From: Argentina anserina
Taxonomy: Eukaryota; Streptophyta; Magnoliopsida; Rosales; Rosaceae
DNA: 64,000 nt
Assembly: GCF_933775445.1 (NCBI RefSeq)
Contig: NC_065876.1
Span: 7,254,001-7,318,000, forward strand
Direction: 5' to 3'
Each line of letters begins with the position of its first letter. Position 1 is the stretch's first letter. A program made the translations under genes and the position numbers. Under the pieces are notes generated by a model. That model was given only the letters and a program-made list of their open reading frames with translations. It did no database searches and had not been told where the DNA came from. Below, one piece after another: positions 11,886 to 23,021 of this stretch.

Positions 11886-12658
11886 ATCATAGGCATTTAA
11901 ATGTTTCAAAAGCAAAAGAAAATGCTTATATAATAATTGGTTAATTTGAATAGTATAAAATGTTGGTTATAAACTAAGTAAAATCATTGGAAAATAAAGT
12001 GACGAAAATGCCTTTAAAAATTGGTAGGAAATAAAGTTACTGACGGTGTTAATTGACGGAATGAACTAAAATTAACATGAAATAGAAACTTGAAGTAACA
12101 ATACAATAATTTTCAAATATGAAGTACTTAAAATTAGAATAACCTATACTTAGAGCACTGTTCGTTGAATTTACCCATAAATAAACTCATCAAAGTGTCT
12201 CGGAAACCAGCAATGAGTTTTCTGGCAAGGTTGTCGCTCTCATTCAAAATATAAAATGGAAAACCAGTCTCTCACTCATTGAGAGCTACTTGTGTCCTCC
12301 ATATGACGACCAATTATACAAGACAAAGTTTATAGCTTCATGGAATAATGTAGATGTAAATGTAAATGTAAATATACGATATGCAATCAGATGTATACAA
12401 TGGAATGTGAACGTACAAATGCCTTTTCCGTTTGGTATCCACACAATCACGTACAGCTACGGGTATATATCATACGTATATAATTACGTGAATCTATACG
12501 AGGGATGTGATTAGTTGTGTGTACACATGTATAGCTAGCTGTAAAAATGTGTTGATAACAAAAGAGAGGACTTTTCTAATTGGAAAGACCAACCGCACAG
12601 TATACTTGCTTCGCCTATATTTCTGCTCCCCTAACCTGCATATATAACGTTTAACATT

Positions 12659-12663
<5 letters not shown>

Positions 12664-12714
<51 letters not shown>
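12664..12714. repeat. (AG)n microsatellite in a 5' leader
   Basis: About 25 AG units end one base before the ATG of the LURP-one-related gene. Such GA-rich leaders are common in plants and can bind GAGA-type factors. A similar run precedes the PP1 gene at 27960-27983. Confidence 0.9.
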
Positions 12715-12715
<1 letters not shown>

Positions 12716-12718
<3 letters not shown>

Positions 12719-13569
12719 AAGATTGTTCCTTTCTTCAAATCTTTGTCAAGGTCGGTTCATGAAGAACAAAATGATCATGTACACCCGAATCAAAAGACAG
12801 GTTAGCAGTGGCCCTAGTGGGGCTTGCACATCGATATCGTTAACAGTGGAGAAAATCTCTTGTAATTAGCTGTAAAGGATTCACAGTGATCGATTCCAAT
12901 GGAGATCTGGTTTATCGGGTCGACAACTACGTCGGACATCCTGAAGAAGTAATTCTCATGGATGGCTCTGGGAAATCCGTCCTCACTATGCGTCGTAACA
13001 AGGTAAACTAACCACCCTAGCTAGTGACAACAAAATTCAACATGTTATGTTATCGATCATGAAAACTATGAATGGACGGTGCCTAACAAGAACTATTTTT
13101 TTAAGTTTTACATCTTGAATATAAGCCATAGCCCATATGTATAAAGACCAACTGGGTTCTGATCTTGTTTGATTGGCAGAAGTTTAGCCTGGTACAGAGC
13201 TGGTTTTTGTACGAAGGTGAAGTGGGAGATTTATGCACAGCAAGAACAAGTAGATCAGCATCAAAGAGTTGGCCAGTGTTTTGCGTGATAAAGAAAAAAA
13301 ACATATTGAATGCTAAATATCCCAGTATACTTGCCCATGTATATCGTGAAGTATGCGGTAGTCATAGAAGATACGCCTATGTGATTGAAGGTTCTTACAC
13401 GCATCGATCATGCAAGGTAGTGGAGGAGTTCTCGAGGAATGTGGTGGCTGAGATCAAGAGGAAAGAAGAAAATGTTGGAGGAGTTTCTTATGGGGTGGAG
13501 GTTTTTCATTTGGTTGTGCATCCTGGATTTGATCCGGGATTTGCTATGGCGCTTGTTCTAATATTATAG
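12716..13569 (+). CDS. LURP-one-related protein, N-terminus damaged or alternatively spliced
   Basis: LURP-one-related (LOR, DUF567) proteins fold like the Tubby C-terminal domain. Several are linked to plant defence responses, but the biochemical role is unclear. The model has exons 12716-12800, 12887-13002 and 13180-13569 and gives 196 residues. Recognisable parts are FTVIDSNGDLVYRVDNY, VILMDGSGKSVLTMRR, and a C-terminal stretch from SWFLYEGE through GVEVFHLVVHPGFDPGFAMA. The usual N-terminal strand (LTVW.KSL..) is encoded at about 12840-12870, but it is broken by a frame change and by a TAG at 12803-12805. An 86-bp GT..AG segment (12801-12886) would remove it and restore the frame. The stop also falls a few codons early: a DQM-type tail follows in another frame. 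This may be a functional short isoform or a young pseudogene; the family assignment is secure. Confidence 0.75.
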
Positions 13570-14156
13570 ATCAAATGGTTTAATTTAGCTATTTTATTAG
13601 GTTTTTATTTTCCTTGAAGAACATATAGGATAATGTGATTTTTCAGGGAATTGATAGTGGTGAGTATATCTAATTTATGTTGTAAGGACTATTGACATAC
13701 CGATACGCACACTGTAATAAGACCAAACTATTTAAGTTTTTATGGCATATTATGTTTGAATACACTCTTGTAGTTCAAGTTTTCATGTTTTAGTACGTAA
13801 CGACCAAAAACTAAAGAGACGATTTCGTTTCAATGGCACCAAAGATATCAAAATTCAGGGCGGAACCAACGGTGGGAGAGAAGCCAAATTCCAAGTTCTA
13901 AGCTCACTACAATTATGAAACTGGCTTAGAAAGGAATCTGCAACAAAGCTCGCTTCCGTTCGGACCTGACTGAAGGTCATTAAGCTGAAATTAGCAGTGA
14001 TGCATGTCCGGACTTGACTAAAGCCAATTAGATATACAACAATTTTAGGCATCAGCATCTTCAGTCACATCATCCGGTCATTTAAGTATGTATTTGCCAA
14101 GGGACATATGTGGATATGTTCTTGAGTCTAAATTGGAGTCCTTTGGGATTATCAGC
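13570..14156. other. Intergenic, no gene seen
   Basis: Probable 3' flank of the LURP-one-related gene, followed by DNA without a recognisable feature. Confidence 0.5.
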
Positions 14157-14169
14157 ACACACACACACA

Positions 14170-14238
<69 letters not shown>
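14157..14238. repeat. Compound (CA)n(TC)n microsatellite
   Basis: A short CA array runs directly into about 33 TC units. Frames across it encode only Arg-Glu or Leu-Ser runs. Confidence 0.95.
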
Positions 14239-14240
<2 letters not shown>

Positions 14241-14529
14241 GATTTTACAGAGGTAAAGAGCCAAATGAAGATCGATAGCATTAGATTAACAAATTTTATA
14301 TACTAATGCGTCGTCGTTAATTTTCCCTTCTCTCCATGACCAATGGGTGTTTTTTTTAAACCGGCCCCAATTTTCTTAGTAGAATTAGATTAACGACTCA
14401 TTTTTAGAAAGATATTTTTTTAAAAGCTCGCCCTTGAAATGGAAATGATATAATGCCGGGAAATGTAATCACCGAATAAAAAATTGATCATTCTCATTTC
14501 AGTGGTGATCTCATGGTTCTCAACAATAT

Positions 14530-15175
14530 AATCATGAGATCATCTCCAACACAATAGTATTAGGAGTTAAAGTGCTAAATTTTAGTACTTATTATCACAA
14601 CCCACAATGTTAGGTGCTAAATTTTAACATTGAGATGTTAAAATGCTATGCAAAATTTAGCACCCAATGTTAAGATTAAAATATTACCTTTTGGTCTACC
14701 TCTTCAAGCTTTCCAGTTTCCACCCATTTAATTTATGATGAACTTTCTCTAATTTTGTATTTGAAGAAGCAATTGTTAAAGAAAAGTATTTTTTTTTTAG
14801 GATGGAAAATTTTCATTCAACAAGAGCCAAGAGACCCAAACTCGGGAACTCTAAACCCTAAACATTGGGTCAAACTTTCAATTCCAACATTTAGTAGTAA
14901 TTACTCTATAGTGATTCTAATTAAAATTAATAAATAAATATCGGAACAAATTTTTTTATCATAAAAAATATTTAAGTTATTAAAATCAAAAATTTAACAC
15001 AAAAAATTAATACTTAAATTATATAACATATTCAAAACCTTAAAATATAATAAAGTGTTATGATTTAGCACTCACAAGTTGAAGAAGATTGATAACACAT
15101 CAATAAATAATGCAGATTTCAGGGTGCTAAAATTTAGCACTTGAAACTATTTTAACACTTTGGATTAGAGATGGC
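14530..15175. repeat. Candidate MITE with degenerate inverted ends
   Basis: The left side reads ATCTCCAACACAATAGTATT and then AGTGCTAAATTTTAG. The reverse complement of the right side reads ATCTCTAATCCAAAGTGTT and then AAGTGCTAAATTTTAG. The interior is very AT-rich and repeats the TGCTAAATTTTAG motif. No clear target duplication was found, so the superfamily is left open. Confidence 0.45.
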
Positions 15176-16731
15176 CAGTGGTGAATCTAGAATCGAAATG
15201 TCACATGGGCTAATTTTAACATACAAAGACATTTGCTCAAATGTATATTTTTTTTAATTTATTAAAAAAGATGATTCTATTCATATCTCCCAAAATTGCA
15301 CTTGGACCTATGATTTTTACTAAATTAGTGTTGACTTTGTCAACATATACGAAATTATCAATATAGATAAATTTAAAAATAAATATTAAAACAAAGAATT
15401 CAATATAATACATCTGATTTCTCAATTTTTTCTTACAATAACAATTTCAAACGAATAAAGATCTAGTTAAACTATGATATTATCGTTTTCAATAATTCAC
15501 ATAATTTATCTCACTTTGTAGACGTTTATTTCCTAAATGTTTAGTTTTTTAATTTTCCAGTTTATTATGATATGCCCATTTGTTGTTATAAATTGTATAA
15601 AATTTATTGTACGGTAATTCTATTTAAGTTTAAGTGACTCGATATAGTTATTATAGGTTTGAATCAATTGAATTATAATAGGTTTGAATGAATTTTTAAA
15701 GTAAAAAAATAGAGTTTTATTGATTTTATTGGACTATGAGCATTTTGGGATAATTGTGGAGGTCTAAATAGCATTTTAGTTATTTGTCAAAGTAAATCAG
15801 AGGTCTATTTACTAGGGAGGTCTAAATACTAATTTTGGAGATATGAATAGAATCTCCTTTAAAAAAATGACAAACATACATAAATTTTTATTTAAAAAAT
15901 CAATTTACTCGAATGATGATAATTATACATCCTGAAAAATACATCATAAAATTCATATTCACTGGACAAGTAATCATTACCAAACTAACACAGCAAAACT
16001 GAATAAGAAACTAAGATATGGAAAATTTACGCCACAAACCTACTGCTTCATTATTGAATCTTAAACCATTCGATTCGAATTCAACCAAAACTAATTTCAA
16101 CACAAAACTTTCTACTACACAAATATTCTGAACATTCAAAATTCCAAATTAAAGTCAGTGATTAATTAAAATTTTAAAATAATGTGCATTAGAACATTCA
16201 ATCAAGTCCCCAACAAGAAAGTGACGATGAGACTTTGAATTGAAAAAGACGAGAAAAATGACAGTGTTATTTCTATGTTTTAATTATTTTTTTATGAAAT
16301 TAGTTTTCTCTACTGGGCTTCAACTTCACTGGGCTGGATCCGCCCCTTCGCCTAAGATTACTACTGAAATGGGAATGCTATTAAGTTTCGCGGTATCCTC
16401 CAACTCCTTCAGTCGGTATTCTCAGAAATGAACATGCCAGTTTTTAACTGCTAATCTTCACAGATTGCCGGAGATTGGAACCTGTTTAAAAACAGAATTT
16501 AAATTTGAATGCTCTTCGTGGCAAAGTATTCAACACTATTCCGTTCTATTCTTTCTTACAACACAAGATTTCCTATTCATTCTTTCTTAATAACAATTTC
16601 ATTCTGCCCAAGTGCCTAACTCGTTGCCACATTCCTTGCCGACGGCAACACATGGTGCTATATACAGATGAGTATTTCCCAATTACCCGACTTTCAGAAT
16701 CAATGAAACCCCTAGTGGAATGAAATATTCT
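15176..16731. other. Intergenic, transposon-like debris
   Basis: AT-rich DNA without a gene. The left edge (AGTGGTGAATCTAG) and a segment near 16330-16350 (CTGGATCCGCCCCTT) look like decayed inverted ends of a GGGGCGGATCCAG-type hAT element. No matching duplication was found. Confidence 0.35.
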
Positions 16732-17320
16732 TCAGTCCGGGCGGTCCCTTCCCCTGTTCCAATCCATCGTCAATAATTTCCTCAACTTCTCTCGCTTATG
16801 GGAAGGCTTCTCTGGAACCCTTGAAGGTGGGGGCATCATATATGAATGCTTCACCACATCAGAAGTTGAATGTCTAATACTCCCAATCGACTCTTTACCT
16901 GATTTGCTAGGTAATGACCTACTTGATCTTGGTGTAGACCAACTTATTGGTTCTTTCCTAACACTATTGTAGCTATTGTAATCCTTTCTATCGTCACTTG
17001 AACAGAGCTTGGGTCTCTTTGGGGGCAGCATCAGCATCCGGTCAATGCTTCTTTTTGTGTGATTATCAGACCCAGATACTGCAATTGATGATCCATATAC
17101 ATCAATGGTCTTTTCAACTGATTTCAACTTGCGAGCTTTCATGGCCTTTGGTGAAGTCTTCTTTGGCCATCGTAGGATTCCATCTGGACTTCGAATGAAG
17201 GGATTTGTTGCCATGCCACTCAGTGTTTGAGCAGCAGCTAATATATTTGAACAACACTCATCTGTCACAAGCAAAAACACCTCATTGAGAAAACAGTTGG
17301 ACAGGCAGAATATCAGGTAC

Positions 17321-17357
<37 letters not shown>

Positions 17358-20300
17358 AGGCTTTTCACATAAGGAGGTCCTTATCTTAGCTTAAGGTACG
17401 GATTTTCATTTTTGACCAACTTTTTGATCGAGTTTTCACATCTCCACCGTTTAATATCTAGGTTATAACGTATAGATCATCTCCAAAAAATTTCAGCCGA
17501 TTTCATGATCTTTAAGGTATCGAACTAATCAAAACCAATGGACGTATTGAATTTGTCGAACCTGAACCGTTCATATTTTGAGTAGAAAATCGAAGTTATG
17601 AGTACCTTAACGGTTATGGAATCGGCTGAAATTTTGTGGACATGATCTATATCTGAAATTGCATAAACATGTTCCTACAAGATGTGCAATCATTATGCAA
17701 GTGTAAATTGATTCAGCTGCCATTCAGTTCCCATTTAATCATATCCCATCTGATCTTTTACTGTTCCACTTTATCATTAGTCATCTGGCCCAACCTATGA
17801 TCATATTAGGAATCTACCAATAACGATAACAAAAAAGTGCTGTCCACTCAATCTGTTCCTGAGACTAGGTATAAAGCATAGTAGGCCTACATTGAGTGGT
17901 TTGGAATTACAAAGCGCCCCAATACATGTCCACACATACACAAAAAGATAGCATACAGAAATAGCCTACTAAAAGGTTGAAACTTTACCGTTACTATTTC
18001 TTGAGTGATTCAAATTACCTTCCAAGCCTGCATTACGAAACAAATTCATTAAAGAAAAGCAATATAATATATAAATAAAAAGCTCACAGCCTAGTACTCC
18101 AATCAAAATTGTGAAAGCTTAATAATAATAATAATACCTAAAGCAGCAAATGTTTCTTTCAAACATGTTGCAGGAGCCGACGAATCCAACTCACACTGAG
18201 GTAAAACAGATATAGTTGGGGAAATTTTATCACTTGAAGAAGCCACAATCAGTTTTGAGGAAGGAACTAGACTCTGATCATAAGTCATCGACTCCAAGTC
18301 TGTAAATTTACTAGCCGCAATTTCCAATGACGTAACAGTATTCCTCTCTATTCTTAGCCATCGACCTTGACATGTGCCCCTGCTTGTAGGCATTTTTCCT
18401 GCATCCAAATTGCTTCTACAATGCCAACTAGAAGAATTTGACCAGGGGAAAGGTGGCAAACTTGCTCGCCGAGACATTTGCCTGCCCGAGCATGAGTCAG
18501 AAGTACTTTTTGAAACCAAACCAGGCTTTGTGGCATCCAGGAGCAAAGATTCCAAATCCTTGTGAGGAGGAAGCTCCAAGCGTTCCAGAATATAATTAGG
18601 TTGACTTAATGGCATATCAAGGGGATTTGCAGGACTATCAGGCCTGCTACAAGAATCATGTACCTATATAAAAGAAAATAGAAAGTACACCATGATGTAT
18701 TAGTAAACTTGCAGTAGAAGACTAGTATTAGGGTCTAAGATGAAAACTGACTAAAATCCCCGTCACTGAAGCCTGAGAGTCTCAACTACTAGTGCAAGCA
18801 TTCGCACAGGCGTCCAGACTTCAGTCAGGCCAGCAGACTTATACTAGATGCAGAATATCTATCCCAAAAAGTATTACAAAAATCCCCATGACAAAATAAA
18901 ATGTTAAATGTTCTATGCAAGCCATTAATGTTCTAATTACCAAATCAGCTTCAGGGGTAACTATTATATCTTTAGATATGTACAGACCACTAACCTTGTT
19001 ACATGAAGACAGATCTGTTACAGACAACTCTCCTTTATCACCATTAAAACCATTAGCAACAACAGCAGTTGTGCTTAAAGGCAAAGATGACATTTTCATT
19101 TCGGAGTGGCTATCTACTTCAGCAGGGACAGACCGCGGAAGCTGAAGGATAGAACAAGCCTTTCTAACCGAATGCAAAAAACTATCGTTAACATTCGCCA
19201 GTCTCTTTCCTTTATCCTTACCTAAACTGAGATGTTTGAACGCGCCATCAAGGAGCTCATTCAGCGGCAGATCATCTACATGCTTTGTAACATCATGATT
19301 ATCCGACTTAAGGCCATGAACTCCTGCCAATCATTTCATTGAGTAATTTTAGAATAATTGATGAGTACACTCCACCCAAAAAAAAAACAAAAAGAAGTCT
19401 ACACCTAGAAAACAGAATTTATCATTTTGAGAAGTCATACCAAAGAAGTTGTTCCCTCCAGCAGCCGAACTGAAGCTTGCCAGACCTGCCTTCACAGAGA
19501 AGGAATCGTTTTTAGTCTTTACAGGAAGTTTCTGATTTCTCTTATCACCTCGCTTGCTTGTAAATTTGGTCTTTTGTTTCGCCAATTGAGTCTTATCTGG
19601 AGTAGTGTATGATAGAGAAGTTGAAAAAAGAGGTATCTTAGCAAAAAAAAAAAACATTAAAAGGCCATGCTTTAAAAATCCACGTGCACTGACTTTTAAA
19701 AGGGTGTGGTCAAGTATCAAATCATTATCTTCTATTAAAAAAAACAAATCATTATTTTAGCAAATGAGAACATAAAATTCTTGATGGGCACACCTCAAAG
19801 TTGGTCTCTCTAATGTCCAACCACCTAACCAGTGAAACTTTACATACTACAGCATAGCATGAAGAGAGATCTCAATGAGAAATGGGCACATAGAGACTAG
19901 CACTGAAAAACGTTGAAGAAACTAGGCAGAAGGCCACTTTTTTTCTGTCTTTTTAAGGAATATGTTACTTTAATTCTAGCACAATGAAGCTTAAAGGATA
20001 AAATTGAATCAAGAGTCAGGAATAACAATTGCAGCCGAATAATGAGTATGACTAGAAGATTTACTTCTCATCTCCAAATCTGCTTGAGAATGCTAACATA
20101 AAAATTTCTGAACCCTAAAAGTTTGTTGATATTTTCTACCAAATTTTCATTGCCCAGGTTCAGTGAACTGAAATGTTACAGGTCAGATCTTAGCAAGTGT
20201 TAAGCTAATCCACATATTAGAAAACCAATTTATGTTTACCAATTAGTATCTGTAACATGTATCATAACTACATACACATTATGCGTACCAGTTAAGGCAG

Positions 20301-22044
20301 GTGTAAATTCTAACCCAGAGACTTTATGGTTATTTCTAACCCAGAGATTAATGGTTCTTAACAAATATATACACCTACACATAAATATACACAGTTGCAG
20401 TAAGCCTCCTCTCTAAGTGCTGCTGAGCACAAACATTGTAGGCAGATAGATCAAACAAATCTAAATGTAGATATTGAACTCAATCCTAGTGCTTAAAGTA
20501 ATTTTTCTTCCAATGAAATCTAAATGCAATTACAAGGGTGAGACAATCGAAGTCACTCAAGCATTTGGGTACCATATGGACTGTGGGGTTTCCTTATTTG
20601 GGTTTCTACACATCAGTGTAAGTTAGAATGTCATTCTGTATTACCTTTGAGCATCGGATTGTTACAAGTAATTAGACTTGACGCTTAGCTAAATCCTCCT
20701 GGGCCTTTTATTTTCCATTTTTATTTTACCCAATGTTCAATTTAGCATTCTGTGTTTCAAACTTAAAGTGGTTGGCACCAAAACAGTGCAATGAGAACCA
20801 GAGCTCAGTGTGATGTTAAAACAGGAGGTATGAGATGTAAAAAAAAAAAAACCTTTATTTTTCCCCATAAGAACTTCAAATATGAAGTTTCCGCTGCTGA
20901 AGATGTTATATACACCCGTAAAACAAAGTCACACATAACTTTTAAACATGTTTCCACATTCAGGCGATGGCGCATTGCTTGTTATAACACCAAATGGCTA
21001 GTGAATTTGGACCAATTAAATTTTCACTTGTGAAGAGACTGCAGACGGCATCAAGCATCTTAAAAAGACTTTTCAGCACACATAAACTTATTTAGCTTCA
21101 ATGATGATGAGCAAACATTTACATACATAATAATTCAAATTGACGATTGTAAGCATTTCAGTACCTGCAGAACTGCACTTTGTAAGATACGAGCCGACCT
21201 TATCCGGCATGTCCTTTAAACTATCAAGTTCAGCTGGGCTAATTGAATCTTCAAGTTGAGTGATTTGTGGTCTCTTAGAAGGAAAATTTCCTATTTTCAA
21301 CACCTTAATTGACTTCCGTTGTAATTGTACACTTTCAATGCCATGATTTGACAAAAACCCATTTCTGCCCCTACCAAGAAGGTGCCTGGACAAGTCTTCA
21401 CCCTGATAGCTGTTGTGGTGCCGACCATCAAGCTTAGATGGTTCAGACTTTGAAGAACCGTTTGTTATATCTGCAAACATAGCTAAACTTCTCAATACAC
21501 GAAACCAAATTTTTAGTTTCATAATTGAAAAATGAACAATGCACAGACAACTTTAATTAAGCTTTCTTTATCAGTTAAATACCGAAAAAACAAAATTCAG
21601 GTTACAATCTGGCAAAAGAAGGTATATATTGATATAAGTAAAGGATATGTTACTTATATCGGAACAATAACAAATATAAGTAGGCAAAAATCGAAAGGAA
21701 AAGCTCGAATTGGAAACTTTTCAGTAAGCAATAATTCATTTCCTTTTTCTTTTCTTATTTATCTTGACTGTAAAACTATAGATTTTCTAAGCCAAAAACA
21801 ACAATATGTTCGGAAGCATCACATACAGATTCAGATATGACCTAATCAAACTTCAATCAATCAAATCAGTGATAAATGGTACTAATTTGATTAATTAAAA
21901 ATAAATTAATGAAAATAAAATAGAAAAGTTTGGCCGGAGATCGAAATCACCTTTATAACACAGAGATGAGCTGCACAGCTCCGGCGAAGCGGTCACAAGC
22001 TCCTTAACCGTAGTAACACCAGCCCGTACAAGTCGTTCCTCCAT
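16732..22044 (-). CDS. Unrecognised basic plant protein, seven exons
   Basis: Function unknown. The model on the minus strand has exons 22044-21951, 21470-21165, 19596-19441, 19323-18995, 18663-18138, 18027-18019 and 17261-16732, and gives 649 residues with every junction in phase. The start is the first ATG after an in-frame TGA. The protein opens MEERLVRAGVTTVKELV, is Ser/Lys-rich and low in hydrophobic stretches, and has no signal peptide or membrane segment. Residues 498-520 (SPDGILRWPKK, then KAMKARKLK) are strongly basic, and KRPK follows further on. These would suit nuclear localisation or nucleic-acid binding, which is an inference. Exon 6 is a 9-nt microexon (Gly-Leu-Glu). Intron 6 contains a truncated family 2 hairpin next to a TA array. 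The gene is probably expressed, since six introns keep the frame open. Confidence 0.75.
17324..17355. repeat. (TA)n microsatellite at a hairpin-element end
   Basis: The TA array abuts the left end of the truncated family 2 element in intron 6 of the unrecognised gene. Confidence 0.9.
17346..17650. mobile_element. Hairpin element, family 2, truncated, intronic
   Basis: It begins CAAGGCTTTTCACATAAGGA after a TA array and follows the element at 433-857 closely through the left arm, the loop and about 40 bp of the right arm. It then stops abruptly at ATGATCTATAT. It lies in the intron before the last exon of the minus-strand gene. Confidence 0.75.
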
Positions 22045-22336
22045 ATGATAACTCAATTCAACCGAATCTATCACCGGAAAACCGATCAGCAGTCAACGCA
22101 ATCACAAACACAGACGCCGGAATCGCCTGGCAGTCCAAATCATGGCCGGAGCAGTGAAAGAGGAGCTGAAGAGGACCATAAGATGGAGTTTCGGATCGGA
22201 AATCAGCTCAGATTGGACGATTTGGTGAGAGGAGGAGTGAGAAGAGCAGAGGGTGGTTTCTCGGGTGAGGAGAATCAAGTTGCGGCGATTAAGGGGTTTA
22301 CTAGGGCAACGACTGCAAATGGGGAAGAAAGAGAAA

Positions 22337-22344
22337 TATTTATA
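22337..22344 (-). promoter_or_regulatory. Candidate TATA box of the unrecognised gene
   Basis: TATAAATA on the minus strand, about 290 bp upstream of the ATG at 22044. It sits at the edge of a GC-richer leader. The position implies a 5' UTR of roughly 260 bp. Confidence 0.4.
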
Positions 22345-22410
22345 CTTTTCGGGAATGGGTGAGGTGGGTTGGGTGGGATGGGGAATATTCCGGTGCGGGT
22401 TAGGCGTCAA

Positions 22411-23021
22411 CGGCTGGGATCCAGAGCTGTTGGCCTGGACGCGCTGTGTGACGTGGCGTTATCTAATTACTGGGTGCATTAGAAACGAAGGAACTATTAT
22501 CTATGGAGCAGCAATCAGAGCCGAACAGGTGGTGATGTTAGGTGGCGTTACTATTCTTCTGTGAAATGGGTAAACGCGTTGCACAAGTTCAAATAAAGAA
22601 AGGTGAAAACCAATGATCTTGGTTTCGAATGGGATGGGCACCGGCCGCTCCATTTGGATATGTCTCTAGAGTCTGTCTCCTCGTATATAGACTCTGCCCG
22701 ACCCGAGTTCAAATTTGGTTACTAGTAATGGTCGAGCTCAAATTTAGGTCCCTCGTTATTGCATTTTTATGTCATATATAAGCGATCGTGTATTTCACTT
22801 GCATCCAATGTCCAGATACCTGCGTCGTTTAGTTTTACGGTCAGCGTAAATTGACTCGAGTTTTTTTTTTAATCTATAACAAAAGCTGTTGGCAAAAGTG
22901 CAAAACCACACACGTCGACTATACTCACTATAGCATATGATGAAAATTTAAATATGAATTAATATCACCGATTCACCGAGCTCCCTTATATAGTTAGTGA
23001 AGTGTTCTATACACTTTATAT
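22411..23021. other. Intergenic, no gene seen
   Basis: Upstream flank of the unrecognised gene, followed by AT-rich DNA leading into transposon-like ends at 23022. Confidence 0.5.

Larger units (their letters stand above)
8355..12150. repeat. Old palindromic repeat split by later insertions
   Basis: The segment 8371-8454 reads TCATTCTAATTTTTAGTAAC onward, and 11041-11130 continues it after the LTR-like block. Together they match the reverse complement of about 12000-12150 (for example TTATTCTAATTTTAAGTACT and CAATTAACACCGT in inverted order). The simplest reading is an older hairpin repeat interrupted by the block at 8455-11040 and by the hAT MITE at 11345-11885. Outer borders are not resolved. 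Confidence 0.6.

Noticed and set aside
14078..14306. Frames encoding Arg-Glu or Leu-Ser runs
   Set aside because: They are translations of the (TC)n microsatellite.
22045..22564. Overlapping plus-strand frames of about 105 codons
   Set aside because: They lie opposite the promoter and 5' UTR of the minus-strand gene, in GC-richer DNA where open frames arise by chance. No recognisable product or splice partner.
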